From positions 22,418,356-22,482,355 of the forward strand of contig OX326956.1 of assembly GCA_946800325.1 (NCBI GenBank): 64,000 nt of DNA. The letters are read 5' to 3'. How positions within the stretch are numbered: the stretch's first letter is position 1; every line of letters starts with the position of its first letter. The position numbers and the translations under genes were made by a program. This document shows, piece after piece, positions 13,400-26,224 of this stretch. The DNA comes from Luzula sylvatica. Lineage: Eukaryota > Streptophyta > Magnoliopsida > Poales > Juncaceae. The notes under the pieces are model-generated. The model did not search any database, had not been told where the DNA came from, and worked only from the letters and a program-made list of their open reading frames with translations.

Positions 13400-16390
13400 A
13401 TGTTAGTCTTCAATTACCGAGTATTTTTAGTACGACACGAAAATTGAGTATTTTTCTTTTGTTGCACTTAAATTTCAACATTTTTTGAAAGAATATCGTG
13501 ATTGAATTTTTCGAAGATGTTAGACTTCAATTTTTGCATTCTTTACGAATTTTTTGAAAAAAATGAAATTTGTGTGTGTTTGTCCTCAATAACGGAGTAT
13601 TTTGAGTACGACATGAAAATTGATTACTTTTCTTGTATTGCATTTTAATTTTAAATTTTTTAAAAAAATATTATAATTGAATTTTTCGAAGGTTTTAGAT
13701 TTTTGTTTTTACATTTTTCAGAATTTTTTTAAAAAAATGTAATTTGTGTGTGTTAGTCCTCAATTACGGAGTATTTTGAGTACGACATGAAAATTGACCA
13801 TTTTTTTTGTGTTACACTTTAATTTTGACATTTTAAAAAAAAAATACAATAATTGAATTTTTTGAAGGTGTTAGACTTCTGTTTTTCCATTTTTCAGAAA
13901 TTTTGGAAAAAATTGAAATTTGTGTATGTTAGTCCTCAATTACGGAGTATTTTGAGTACGACATGAAAATTGCGTATTTTGCTTGTATGACATTTCAATT
14001 TTAACATTTTTAAAAAATATATAATAATTTAATTTTTTGAAGGTGTTGGACTTCTGTTTTTGCATTTTTAAGAATTGTTTGAAAAAATTGAAACTTGTGT
14101 GTGTTGATCTTCAATTGTAGAGTATTTTTAGTACGACTTGAAAATTGAGTATTTTTCTTGTGTAACACTTCAATTTTTACATTTTTTGAAAAAATATCAT
14201 AATTCAATTTTTTGAAGGTGTTAGACTTCTGTTTTTGAATTTTTCAGAAATTTTGGAAAAAAGTGAAATTTTGTGTATGTTAGTCTTCAATTACGGAATA
14301 TTTTGAGTACGACATGAAAATTGAGTATTTTGCTTGTATGACATTTCAATTATAACATTTCTAAAAAGTATATAATAATTGAATTTTTTCAATGTGTTAG
14401 ACTTCAATTTTTACATTTTTAAGAATTTTTTGATAAAATTGAAATTTGCGTGTGTTAGTCCTCAATTACGGAGTATTTTAAGAATGACATGAAAATTGAG
14501 TATTGTTATTGTGTTACACTTCAATTTAAACATTTTTTTTAAAAATATCATAATTGAATTTTTTTGAAGGCGTTAGACTTCTGTTTTTGCATTTTTCAGA
14601 AATTTTGGAAAAAATTGAAATTTGTGTATGTTAGTCTTCAATTATGGAGTATTTTGAGTACGACACGAAAATGAAGTATTTTTCTTGTATGACATTTCAA
14701 TTTTAATATTTTAAAAAAATATATAATAATTGAATTTTTTAAAGGTGTTAGACTACTGTTTTTGCATTTTTAAGAATTTTTTGAAAAAATTGAAACTTGT
14801 GTGTGTTAGTCTTCAATTACAGAGTATTTTGAGTACGACATGAAAATTGAGTATCTTGTTTGTGTAACACTTCAATTTTAATATTTTTTGAAAAATAATC
14901 ATAATTGTATTTTTTGAAGATGTTAGACTTCTGTTTTTGCATTTCTCAGAAATTTTGGATAAAATTGAAATTTGTGTATGTTAGTCTTCAATTACGGAAC
15001 ATTTTGAGTACGCCATGAAAATTGGGTATTTTTCTTGTATTACATTTTAATTTTAACATTTTTAAAAAAAATATAATAATTGAATTTTTCGAAGGAGTTA
15101 GACTTCTGTTTTTGCATTTTTCAGAATTTTTTGAAAAAAATGGAATTTGTGTTGTTTGTCCTCAATTACGGAGTATTTTGAGTACGACATGAAAATTGAC
15201 CATTTTTCTTGTGTTACACTTCAATTTTAGCATTTTTTAAAAAAAATATCATAATTGAATTTTTTTGAAGGTGTTAGACTTCTGTTTTTCCAGTTTTCAG
15301 AAATTTTGGAAAAAAATTAAAATTTGTGTATGGTAGTGTTCAATTACGGAGTATTTTGAGTACGACATGAAAATTGAATATTCTGCTTGTATGACATTTC
15401 AATTTTAACATTTTAAAAAAATATATAATAATTGAATTTTTTGAAGGTGTTAGACTTCTGTTTTTACATTTTTAAGAATTTTTTGAAAAAATTAAAACTT
15501 GTGTGTGTTAGTCTTCAATTACAGAGTATTTTGAGTACGACATGAAAATTGAGTATTTTTCTTGTGTAACACTTCAATTTTAACATTTTTTGAAAAAATA
15601 TCATAATTGAATTTTTAGAAGGTGTTAGACTTCTGTTTTTGCATTTTACAGAAATTTTGGAAAAAATTGAAATTTGTGTATGTTAGTCTACAATTACGGA
15701 GTATTTTGAGTACGACATGAAAATTGAGTATTTTGCTTGTATGACATTTCAATTATAACACTTTTAAAAAGTATATAATAATTGAATTTTTTGAAGGTGT
15801 TAGACTTCAATTTTTGCATTTTTAAGATTTTTTTGAAAAAATTTAAATTTGTGTGTGTTGGTCCTCAATTACGGAGTATTCTAAGAATGACATGAAAATT
15901 GAGTATTTTTATTGTGTTACACTTCAATTTTAACATTTTTTTAAAAAATATCATAATTGAATTTTTTCAAGGTGTTAGACTTCTGTTTTTGCATTTTTCA
16001 AAAATTTTGGAAAAATTTGAAATTTGTGTGTGTTAGTCTTCAATTACGGAGTATTATGAGTACGACATGAAAATTGAGTATTTTGCTTGTATGACATTTC
16101 AATTTTAACATTTTTAAAAAATATATAATAATTGAATTTTTTAAAGGTGTTAGACTACTGTTTTTGCATTTTTAAGAATTTTTTGTAAAAATTGAAACTT
16201 GTGTGTGTTATTCTTCAATTACAGAGTATTTTCAGTACGACATGAAAATTGAGTATTTTGCTTGTTTAACACTTCAATTTTAACATTTTTTGAAAAATTA
16301 TCATAATTGAATTTTTTGAAGGTGTTAGACTTTTGTTTTTGCATTTTTCAGAAATTTTGGAAAATATTGAAATTTGTGTTGTCTTCAATT
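13400..16390 (+). repeat. 8-monomer HOR region, ~1402 bp period
   Basis: The variant AAAATTGACCATTTTT has its GACCA at 13796 and 15198 (1402 bases), and AAGAATGACATGAAAATTG has its AGAATG at 14481 and 15884 (1403 bases), giving about two copies of an eight-monomer unit. Several monomers have the TGTATGACATTTCAATT form of subunit A that later forms part of HOR-II. Confidence 0.75.
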
Positions 16391-16430
16391 ACGGAGTATT
16401 TTGAAAGAATATCGTGATCGAATTTTTCGA
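16378..16430 (+). repeat. Monomer shortened by one subunit (junction 1)
   Basis: Subunit C is entered normally (ACGGAGTATTTTGA) but continues as AAGAATATCGTGAT, which belongs to subunit A of a marker monomer. TTTTGA lies at base 23-28 of both subunits, so the join is in register and removes about one subunit length. The corresponding monomer near 20840-20900 is intact, so this loss is private to this copy. Just upstream TGTGTTGTCTTC has also lost a few bases. Confidence 0.85.
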
Positions 16431-16680
16431 AGATGTTAGACTTCAATTTTTTCATTTTTAAGAATTTTTTCAGAAAAATGAAATTTGTGTGTGTTAGTCC
16501 TCAATTACAGAGTATTTTGAGTCCGACATGAAAATTGAGTACTTCTATTATGTTACACTTAGATTTTAACATTTTTTTAAAAAATATCACAATTGAATTT
16601 TTTGAAGGTGTTAGACTTCTGATTTTGCATTTTTAAGAATTCTTTTGAAAAATTTGAAATTTGTGTGTGTTAGTCTTCAA

Positions 16681-16813
16681 TTACGGAGTATTTTGAGTAC
16701 GACATGAAAATTGAATTTTTCGAAGATGTTGTACTTCAATTTTTGCATTTTTAAGCATTTTTTGAAAAAAATGAAATTTGTGTGTGTTAGTCCTCAATTA
16801 CGGAGTATTTTGA
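16681..16813 (+). repeat. Monomer shortened by exactly 58 bp (junction 2)
   Basis: GTACGACATGAAAATTGA of subunit C is followed at once by ATTTTTCGAAGATGTTGT of the marker-class subunit A. Neighbouring GTACGACATG motifs are 117 bases apart (16697 to 16814) instead of 175. The stretch missing relative to an intact marker monomer counts to 58 bases, running from one ATTGA to the next. Confidence 0.9.
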
Positions 16814-19800
16814 GTACGACATGAAAATTGAGTATTTTTCTTGTATTACATTTTAATTTTAACATTTTTAAAAAAATATAATAATTGAATTTTTCGAAGG
16901 TGTTAGACTTCAATTTTTGCATTTTTAAGAATTTTTAGAAAAAAATGAAATTTGTGTGCGTTAGTCCTCAATTACATAGTATTTTGAGTACGACATGAAA
17001 ATTGAGTATTTTTATTGTGTTACACTTCAATTTTGAAATTTTTTTAAAAAATATCATAATTGACTTTTTTGAAGGTGTTAGACTTCTGTTTTTGCATTTT
17101 TCCGAAATTTTGGAAAAAATTGAAATTTATGTATGTTAGTCTTCAATTACGGAGTACACTAAGTACGGCATGAAAATTGATTAGTTTGCTTGTATTACAT
17201 TTCAATTTTAACCTTTTTTTAAAAATATAATAATTGAATTTTTTTTATGGTGTTAGACTTCTATTTAGCATTTTTAAGAATTTTTTGAAAAAATTGAAAC
17301 TTGTGTGTGTTAGTCTTCAATTACAGAGTATTGTGAGTACGACTTGAAAACTGAGTGTTTTTCTTGTGTAACATTTCAATTATGACATATTTAAAAAATA
17401 TATAATAATTGAATTTTTTTAAGGTGTTAGACTTCTGTTTTTGCATTTTTAAGAATTTTTTGAAAAAATTGAAACTTGTGTGTGCTAGTCTTCAATTACA
17501 GTGTATTTTGAGTACGACATGAAAATTGAGTATTTTTCTTGTGTAACACTTCAATTTTAACATTTTTTGAAAAAATGTCATAATTGAATTTTTTGTAGGT
17601 GTTAGACTTCTGTGTTTGCATTTTTCAAAAAATTTGAAAAAAATTGAAATTTGTGTGTGTTAGTCTTCAATTACGGAGTATTATGAGTACGACATGAAAA
17701 TTGAGTATTTTGGTTGTATGACATTTCAATTTTAACATTTTTAAAAAATATATAATAATTGAATTTTTTGAAGGTGTTAGACTTCTGTTTTTTCCTTTTT
17801 AATAATTTTTTGAAAAAATTGAAACTTGTGTGTGTTAGTCTTCAATTACAGAGTATTTTGAGTACGACATGAAAATTGAGTATTTTTCTTGTATAACACT
17901 TCAATTTTAACATTTTTTGAAAAAATATCAAAATTGAATTTTTTGAAGGGGTTAGTCTTCTGTTTTTGCATTTTTTAGAAATTTTGGAAAAAATTGAAAT
18001 TTGTATATGTTAGTCTTCAATTACGGAGTATTTTGGGTACGACATGAAAATTAAGTACCCTTCTTGTATTACATTTTAATTTTAACATTTTTTAAAAAAT
18101 ATAATGATTGACTTTTTCGAAGGTGTTAGACTTCAATTTTTGCATTTTTAAGAATTTTTTGAAAAAAATGAAACTTTTGTGTGTTAGTCCTCAATTACGG
18201 AGTATTTTAAGTACGACATGAAAATTGAGTATTTTTGTTGTGTTACACTTCAATTTTAAGATTTTTTAAAAAAAATCATAGTTGAATTTTTTGAAGGTGT
18301 TAGACTTCTGTTTTTGCATTTTTAAAAAATTTTGGAAAAAATTGAAATTTGTGTGTGTTAGTCTTCAATTACGGAGTATTGTGATTACGACATGAAATTT
18401 AGGTATTTTGCTTGTATCACATTTCAATTTTAACATTAAAAAAAAAAAAATAATAATTGAATTTTTTGAAGGTGTTAGACTACTGTTTTTGCATTTTTAG
18501 GAATTTTTTGAAAAAATTGAAACTTGTGTGTGTTAGTATTCAATTACAGAGTATTTTGACTACGACATGAAAATTTAGTATTTTGCTTGTGTAACACTTA
18601 AATTTTAATAATTTTTGAAAAATTATAATAATTGACTTTTTTGAAGGTGTTAGACTTCTGTTTTTGCATTTTTCAGAAATTTTGGAAAAAATTGAAATTT
18701 GTGTATGTCTGTCTTCAATTATGGATTATTTTGAGTACGACATGAAAATTGAATATTTTGCTTGTATGACATTTTAATTTTATAATTTTTTTAAAATATA
18801 TAATAATTGAATTTTTTGAAGGTGTTAGACTTCTTTTTTGCATTTTTAAGAATTTTTTGAAAAAATTGAAACTTGTGGGTGTTAGTCTTCAGTTACAGAG
18901 TATTTTGAGTACGACATGAAAATTGAGTGTTTTTCTTGTGTAACACTTCAATTTTAACATTTTTTTAAAAAATATCATAATTGAATTTTTTGAAGGTGTT
19001 AGACTTCTGTTTTTTGCATTTTTCAGAAAATTTGGAAAAAATTGAAATTTGTGTATGTTAGTCTTCAATTACAGAGTATTTTGAGTACGACACGAAAATT
19101 GAGTATTTTTCTTTTGTTGCACTTAAATTTCAACATTTTTTGAAAGAATATCGTGATTAAATTTTTCGAAGAAGTTGTACTTCAATTTTTGCATTTTTAA
19201 GCATTTTTTGAAAAAAATGAAATTTGTGTGTGTTAGTCCTCAATTACGGAGTATTTTGAGTACGACATGAAAATTGAGTATTTTTCTTGTATTACATTTT
19301 AATTTTAACATTTTTTATAAAATATAATAATTGAATTTTTCGAAGGTGTTACACTTCAATTTTTGCATTTTTAAGAATTTTTTGAAAAAAATGAAATTTG
19401 TGTGTGTTAGTCCTCAATTACGGAATATTTTGAGTACGACATGAAAATTTAGTATTTTTATTGTGTTACACTTCAATTTTGACATTTTTTAAAAAAATAT
19501 CATAATTGACTTTTTTGAAGGTGTTAGACTTCTGTTTTTGCATTTTTCAAAAAATTTGGAAAAAATTGAAATTTATGTATGTTAGTCTTCAATCACGGAG
19601 TATTCTGAGTACGGCATGAAAATTGATTATTTTGCTTGTATTGCATTTCAATTTTAACATTTTTTTAAAAATATAATAATTGAATTTTTTTTTATGGTGT
19701 TAGACTTCTGTTTTAGCATTTTTAAGAATTTCTTGAAAAAATTGAAACTTGTGTGTGTTAAGTCTTCAATTGGAGAGTATTGTGAGTACGACTTCAAAAT

Positions 19801-20649
19801 TGAGTGTTTTTCTTGTGTAACACTTCAATTTTGACATTTTTAAAAAATATATAATAATTGAATTTTTTTAAGGTGTTAGACTTCTGTTTTTGCATTTTTA
19901 AGACTTTTTTGAAAAAATTGAAACTTGTGTGTGTTAGTCTTCAATTACAGTGTATTTTGAGTACGCCATGAAAATTGAGTACTTTTCTTGTTTAACACTT
20001 CAATTTTAATATTTTTTTGAAAAAATATCATAATTGAATTTTTCGAAGGTGTTAGACTTCTGTTTTTGCATTTTTCAGAAATTTTGGAAAACATTGATAT
20101 TTGTGTATGTTAGTCTTCAATTACGGAGTATTTTGAGTACGACATGAAAATAGAGTATTTTTCTTGTATTACATTTTAATTTTAAAGTTTTTTTAAAAAT
20201 ATAATAATTGAATTTTTCGAGGGTGTTAGACTTCAAGTTTTGCATTTTTAAGAATTTTTTGAAAAAAAATGAAATTTGTGTGTGTTAGTCCTCAATTACG
20301 GAGTATTTTAAGTACCACATGAAAATTGATTATTTTTATTGTGTTATACCTCAATTTTAACATTTTTTAAAAAAATATCATAATTGAATTTTTTGAAGGT
20401 GTTAGACTTCTGTTTTTGCATTTTTCAAAAATTTTGGAAAAAAATGAAATTTGTGTATGTTAGTCTTCAATTACGGAGTATTATGAGTATGACATGAAAA
20501 TTGATTATTTTGCTTGTATGACATTTCAATTTTAACATTTTTAAAAAAAAATATCATAATTGAATTTTTTCAAGGTGTTAGACTTCTGTTTTTGCATTTT
20601 TCAAAAATTTTGGAAAAAATTGAAATTTGTGTGTGTTAGTCTTCAATTA

Positions 20650-23600
20650 CAGAGTATTTTGAGTACGACATGAAAATTGAGTATTTTGCTTGTGTAATAC
20701 TTCAATTTTAACATTTTTTGAAAAATTATCATAATTGAAATTTTTGAAGGTGTTAGACTTCTGTTTTTGCATTTTTCAGAAATTTAGGAAAAAATTGAAA
20801 TTTGTGTATGTTAGTCTTCAATTACGGAGTATTTTGAGTACGACATGAAAATTGAGTATTTTTCTTTTGGTGCACTTAAATTTCAACATTTTTTGAAAGA
20901 ATATCGTGATTGAATTTTTCGAAGATGTTAGACTTCAATTTTTTCATTTTTAAGAATTTTTTCTAAAAAATGAAATTTGTGTGTGTTAGTCCTCAATTAC
21001 ATAGTATTTTGAGTCCGACATGAAAATTGAGTACTTCTATTATGTTACACTTAGATTTTAACATTTTTTAAAAAATATCACAATTGAATTTTTTGAAGGT
21101 GTTAGACTTCTGATTTTGCATTTTTTAGAATTCTTTTGAAAAAATTGAAATTTGTGTGTGTTAGTCTTCAATTACAGAGCATTTTGAGTACGACAAGAAA
21201 ATTGAATTTTTCGAAGATGTGGTACTTCAATTTTTGCATTTTTTGAAAAAAATAAAATTTGTGTGTGTTAGTCCTCAATTACGGAGTATTTTGAGTACGG
21301 CATGAAAATTGAGTATTTTTCTTGTATTACATTTTAATTTTAACATTTTAAAAAAAATATAATAATTGAATTTTTCGAAGGTGTTAGACTTCAATTTTTG
21401 CATTTTTAAGAATTTTTAGAAACAAATGAAATTTGTGGGCGTTAATCCTCAATTACATAGTATTTTGAGTACGACATGAAAATTGAGTATTTTTATTGTG
21501 TTACACTTCAATTTTGACATTTTTTTAAAAAATATCATAATTGACTTTTTTGAAGGTGTTAGACTTCTGTTTTTGCATTTTTCCGAAATTTTGGAAAAAA
21601 TTGAAATTTATGTATGTTAGTCTTCAATTACGGAGTACACTAAGTACGGCATGAAAATTGATTAGTTTTCTTGTATTACATTTCAATTTTGACCTTTTTT
21701 TTAAAAATATAATAATTGAATTTTTTTTTATGGTGTTAGACTTCTGTTTTATCATTTTTATGAATTTTTTGAAAAAATTGAAACTTGTGTGTGTTAGTCT
21801 TCAATTACTGAGTATTGTGACTATGACTTGAAAACTGAGTGTTTTTCTTGTGTAACATTTCAATTGTGACATTTTTAAAAAATATATAATAGTTGAATTT
21901 TTTTTAAGGTGTTAGACTTCTGTTTTTGCATTTTTAAGAATTTTTTGAAAAAATTGAAACTTGTGTGTGCTAGTCTTCAATTACAGTGTATTTTGAGTAC
22001 GAAATGAAAATTGAGTATTTTTCTTGTGTAACACTTCAATTTTAACATTTTTTGAAAAAATGTCATAATTCAATTTTTTGTAGGTGTTAGACTTCTGTGT
22101 TTGCATTTTTCAAAAAATTTGGAAAAAATTGAAATTTGTGTGTGTTAGTCTTCAATTACGGAGTATTATGAGTACGACATGAAAATTGAGTATTTTGGTT
22201 GTATGACATTTCAATTTTAACATTTTTAAAAATTATATAATAATTGAATTTTTTGAATGTGTTAGACTTCTGTTTTTTCCTTTTTAATAATTTTTTGAAA
22301 AAATTGAAACTTGTGTGTGTTAGTCTTCAATTACAGAGTATTTTGAGTACGACATGAAAATTGAGTATTTTTCTTGTATAACACTTCAATTTTAACATTT
22401 TTTGAAAAAATATCAAAATTGAATTTTTTGAAGGGGTTAGTCTTCTGTTTTTGCATATTTCAAAAATTTTGGAAAAAATTGAAATTTGTATATGTTAGTC
22501 TTCAATTACGGAGTATTTTGAGTACGACATGAAAATTGAGTACTTTTCTTGTATTACATTTTAATTTTAACATTTTAAAAAAAAATATAATAATTGAATT
22601 TTTCGAAGGTGTTAGACTTCAATTTTTGCATTTTTAAGAATTTTTGAAAAAAATGAAATTTGTGTGTGTTAGTCCTCAATTACGGAGTATTTTAAGTACG
22701 ACATGAAAATTGAGTATTTTTATTGTGTTACACTTCAATTTTAAGATTTTTAAAAAAAAATCATAGTTGAATTTTTTGAAGGTGTCAGACTTCTGTTTAT
22801 GCATTTTTTAAAAAAATTGGAAAAAATTGAAATTTGTGTGTGTTAGTCTTCAATTACGGAGTATTGTGAGTACGACATGGAATTTAGGTATTTTGCTTGT
22901 ATGACATTTCAATTTTAACATTTGAAAAAAATATATAATAATTGAATTTTTTGAAGGTGTTAGACTACTGTTTTTGCATTTTTAGGAATTTTTTGAAAAA
23001 ATTGAAACTTGTGTGTGTTAGTATTCAATTATAGAGTATTTTGAGTACGACATGAAAATTTAGTATTTTCCTTGTGTAACACTTAAATTTTAATAATTTT
23101 TGAAAAATTATCATAATTGATTTTTTTGAAGGTGTTAGACTTCTGTTTTTTGCATTTTTCAGAAATTTTGGAAAAAATTGAAATTTGTGTATGTTAGTCA
23201 TCAATTATGGATTATTTTGTGTACGGCATGAAAATTTAGTATTTTGCTTGTATGACATTTTAATTTTAACATTTTTTTAAAATATATAATAATTGAATTT
23301 TTTGAAGGTGTTAGACTTCTTTTGTGCATTTTTAAGAATTTTTTGAAAAAATTGAAACTTGTGGGTGTTAGTGTTCAATTACAGAGTATTTTGAGTACGA
23401 CATGAAAATTGAGTGTTTTTCTTGTGTAACACTTCAATTTTAACATTTTTTTAAAAAATATCATAATTGAATTTTTTGAAGGTGTTAGACTTCTGTTTTT
23501 TGCATTTTTCAGAAAATTTGGAAAAAATTGAAATTTGTGTATGTTAGTCTTTAATTACAGAGTATTTTGAGTACGACACGAAAATTGAGTATTTTTCTTT

Positions 23601-24180
23601 TGCTGCACGTAAATTTCAACATTTTTTGAAAGAGTATCGTGATTAAATTTTTCGAAGATGTTGTACTTCAATTTTTGCATTTTTAAGCATTTTTTGAAAA
23701 AAATGAAATTTGTGTGTGTTAGTCCGCAATTACGGAGTATTTTGAGTACGACATGAAAATTGAGTATTTTTCTTGTATTAAATTTTAATTTTAACATTTT
23801 TTGTAAAATATAATAATTGAATTTTTCGAAGGTGTTACACTTCAATTTTTGCATTTTAAAAATTTTTTTGAAAAAAATGAAATTTGTGTGTGTTAGTCCT
23901 CAATTACGGAATATTTTTAGTACGACATGAAAATTGAGTGTTTTTATTGTGTTACACTTCAATTTTGACATTTTTTTTAAAAATATCATAATTGACTTTT
24001 TTGAAGGTGTTAGACTTCTGTTTTTGCATTTTTCAAAAAATTTGGAAAAAATTGAAATTTATGTATGTTAGTCTTCAATCACGGAGTATTCTGAGTACGG
24101 CATGAAAATTGATTATTTTGCTTGTATTGCATTTCAATTTTAACATTCTTTTAAAAATATAATAATTGAATTTTTTTTAT
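20650..24180 (+). repeat. Older segmental duplication, copy 2
   Basis: Partner of the block about 4.48 kb upstream, with the same unusual monomers in the same order, including the 58 bp-shortened one. After about 24.19 kb the sequence leaves this pattern and follows HOR-II. Confidence 0.78.
21188..21294 (+). repeat. 58 bp-shortened monomer, second copy, with further loss
   Basis: Same C-to-A junction as near 16710 (AAAATTGAATTTTTCGAAG), here 107 bases between consecutive GTAC motifs because subunit B has lost about ten more bases. The 58 bp loss is older than the ~4.48 kb duplication and the extra loss is younger. Confidence 0.85.
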
Positions 24181-25870
24181 GGTGTTAGACTTCTGTTTTT
24201 GCATTTTTAAGAATTTTTTGAAAAAATTGAAACTTGTGTGTGCTAGTCTTCAATTACAGTGTATTTTGAGTACGACATGAAAATTGAGTATTTTTCATGT
24301 GTAACACTTCAATTTTAACATTTTTTGAAAAAATGTCATAATTGAATTTTTTGTAGGTGTTAGACTTCTGTGTTTGCATTTTTCAAAAAATTTGAAGAAA
24401 ATTGAAATTTGAGTGTGTTAGTCTTCAATTACGGAGTATTATTAGTACGACATGAAAATTGAGTATTTTGGTTGTATGACATTTCAATTTTAACATTTTT
24501 AAAAATTATATAATAATTGAATTTTTTGAATATGTTAGACTTCTGCTTTTTCCTTTTTAATAATTTTTTGAAAAAATTGAAACTTTTGTGTGTTAGTCTT
24601 CAATTACAGAGTATTTTGAGTACGACATGAAAATTGAGTATTTTTCTTGTATACCACTTCAATTTTAACATTGTTTGAAAAAATATCAAAATTGAATTTT
24701 TTGAAGGGGTTAGTCTTATGTTTTTGCATTTTTCAAAAATTTTGGAAAAAATTGAAATTTGTATATGTTAGTCTTCAATTACGGAGTATTTTGAGTACGA
24801 CATGAAAATTGAGTACTTTTCTTGTGTTACATTTTAATTTTAACATTTTTAAAAAAATATAATAATTGAATTTTTGGAAGGTGTTAGACTTCAATATTTG
24901 CATTTTTAAGAATTTTTTGAAAAAAATGAAATTTGTGTGTGTTAGTCCTCAATTACGGAGTATTTTAAGTACGACATGAAAATTGAGTATTTTTATTGTG
25001 TTACACTTCAATTTTAAGATTTTTTAAAAAAAATCATAGTTGAATTTTTTGAAGGTGTTAGACTTCTGTTTTTGCATTTTTAAAAAATTTTGGAAAAAAT
25101 TGAAATTTGTGTGTGTTAGTCTTCAATTACGGAGTATTGTGAGTACGACATGAAATTTAGGTATTTTGATTGTATCACATTTCAAGTTTAACATTTAAAA
25201 AAAATATATAATAATTGAATTTTTTGAAGGTGTTAGACTACTGTTTTTGCATTTTTAGGAATTTTTTGAAAAAGTTGAAACTTGTGTGTGTTAGTATTCA
25301 ATTACAGAGTATTTTGAGTACCACATGAAAATTTAGTATTTTCCTTGTGTAACACTTAAATTTTAATAATTTTTGAAAAATTATCATAATTAATTTTTTT
25401 GAAGGTGTTAGACTTCTGTTTTTTGCATTTTTCAGAAATTTTGGAAAAAATTGAAATTTGTGTATGTTAGTCTGCAATTATGGATTATTTTGAGTACGAC
25501 ATGAAAATTGAGTATTTTGCTTGTATGACATTTTAAATTTAACATTTTTTTAAAATATATAATAATTGAATTTTTTGAAGGTGTTAGACTTCTTTTTTGC
25601 ATTTTTGAGAATTTTTTGAAAAAATTGAAACTTGTGGGTGTTAGTCTTCAATTACAGAGTATTTTGAGTACGACATGAAAATTGAGTGTTTTTCTTGTGT
25701 AACACTTCAATTTTAACATTTTTTAAAAAAAATATCATAATTGAATTTTTTGAAGGTGTTAGACTTCTGTTTTTTGCATTTTTCAGAAAATTTGGAAAAA
25801 ATTGAAATTTGTGTATGTTAGTCTTCAATTACAGAGTATTTTGAGTACGACACGAAAATTGAGTATTTTT
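23597..25870 (+). repeat. First canonical HOR-II unit (13 monomers, 2274 bp)
   Basis: Measured from CTTTTG in the marker monomer to the next. In order the unit holds marker m8, then m9, m10, m11, m12, m13, m1, m2, m3, m4, m5, m6, m7. Diagnostic words are: m9 TTTTTATAAAATATAA; m10 TTACGGAATATTTTG; m11 AATCACGGAGTATTCTG; m12 TTACAGTGTATTTTG; m13 TTTTGGTTGTATGAC; m1 GAAGGGGTTAG; m3 TTTAAGATTTTTTAAA; m4 GAAATTTAGGTATTTTG; m5 GTATTTTCCTTGTGT; m6 ATTATGGATTATTTTG; m7 GAGTGTTTTTCTTGTG with GAAAATTTGG. Confidence 0.88.
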
Positions 25871-26050
25871 CTTTTGTTGCACTTAAATTTCAACATTTTT
25901 TGAAAGAATATCGTGATTAAATTTTTCGAAGATGTTGTACTTCAATTTTTGCATTTTTAAGCATTTTTTGAAAAAAAAGAAATTTGTGTGTGTTAGTCCT
26001 CAATTACGGAGTATTTTGAGTACGACATGAAAATTGAGTATTTTTCTTGT

Positions 26051-26107
26051 ATTACATTTTAATTTTAACATTTTTTATAAAATATAATAATTGAATTTTT
26101 CGAAGGT
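26051..26107 (+). repeat. Monomer subunit A (57 bp)
   Basis: First third of the reference monomer. The usual form opens GTTACACTTCAATTTT, passes through a T-run/A-run core, and closes ATTGAATTTTTTGAAGGT. The CTTCAATT near the start and the AATTGAA...GAAG near the end are inverted relative to each other, so a weak stem-loop is possible. Some copies carry TTCGAA here, adding a CpG. Confidence 0.75.
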
Positions 26108-26165
26108 GTTACACTTCAATTTTTGCATTTTTAAAAAATTTTTGAAAAAAATGAAATTTGTGTGT
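26108..26165 (+). repeat. Monomer subunit B (58 bp)
   Basis: Middle third of the reference monomer. The usual form opens GTTAGACTTCTGTTTTTGC and ends with ATTGAAATTTGTGTATG or ATTGAAACTTGTGTGTG; the AAATTT/AAACTT difference distinguishes beta from alpha monomers. Alpha copies contain the perfect 17-base dyad AATTTTTTGAAAAAATT. Confidence 0.75.
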
Positions 26166-26224
26166 GTTAGTCCTCTATTACGGAATATTTTGAGTACGAC
26201 ATGAAAATTGAGTATTTTTATTGT
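26166..26224 (+). repeat. Monomer subunit C (59 bp), CpG-bearing
   Basis: Last third of the reference monomer. It opens GTTAGTCTTCAATTACGG or a variant and closes ATTGAGTATTTTGCTTGT or similar. It holds the least A/T-rich part of the monomer and the motif GAGTACGACATGAAAATTGA, the most constant landmark across the window. Inside it GAGTATTTT occurs twice, 27 bases apart. By position and ends it is homologous to A and B, but its centre has lost the long T/A runs. Confidence 0.75.

Larger units (their letters stand above)
16200..19700 (+). repeat. Older segmental duplication, copy 1 (offset ~4.48 kb)
   Basis: Private variants recur about 4.48 kb downstream: GAGTCCGACATG at 16521/21013, GTACACTAAGTACGG at 17154/21635, TTTAGGTATTTTG at ~18401/22886, and the marker CTTTTG at 19111/23597. 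Many substitutions and indels separate the copies, so it is older than the 6471 bp duplication. Edges are approximate. Confidence 0.78.
26051..26224 (+). repeat. Representative 174 bp monomer (HOR-II position m9)
   Basis: This monomer is given as a reference copy, counted as 57 + 58 + 59 bases for subunits A, B and C. Subunit A carries the longest A/T runs. Subunit B ends in a GT-rich stretch. Subunit C carries most of the G+C and the two recurrent CpG sites (in ATTACGG and GTACGAC). The choice of A as monomer start is arbitrary because the array is tandem. In this copy subunit B opens with GTTACACTTCAATTTT, which is the usual opening of A, supporting common descent of the subunits. Confidence 0.9.
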
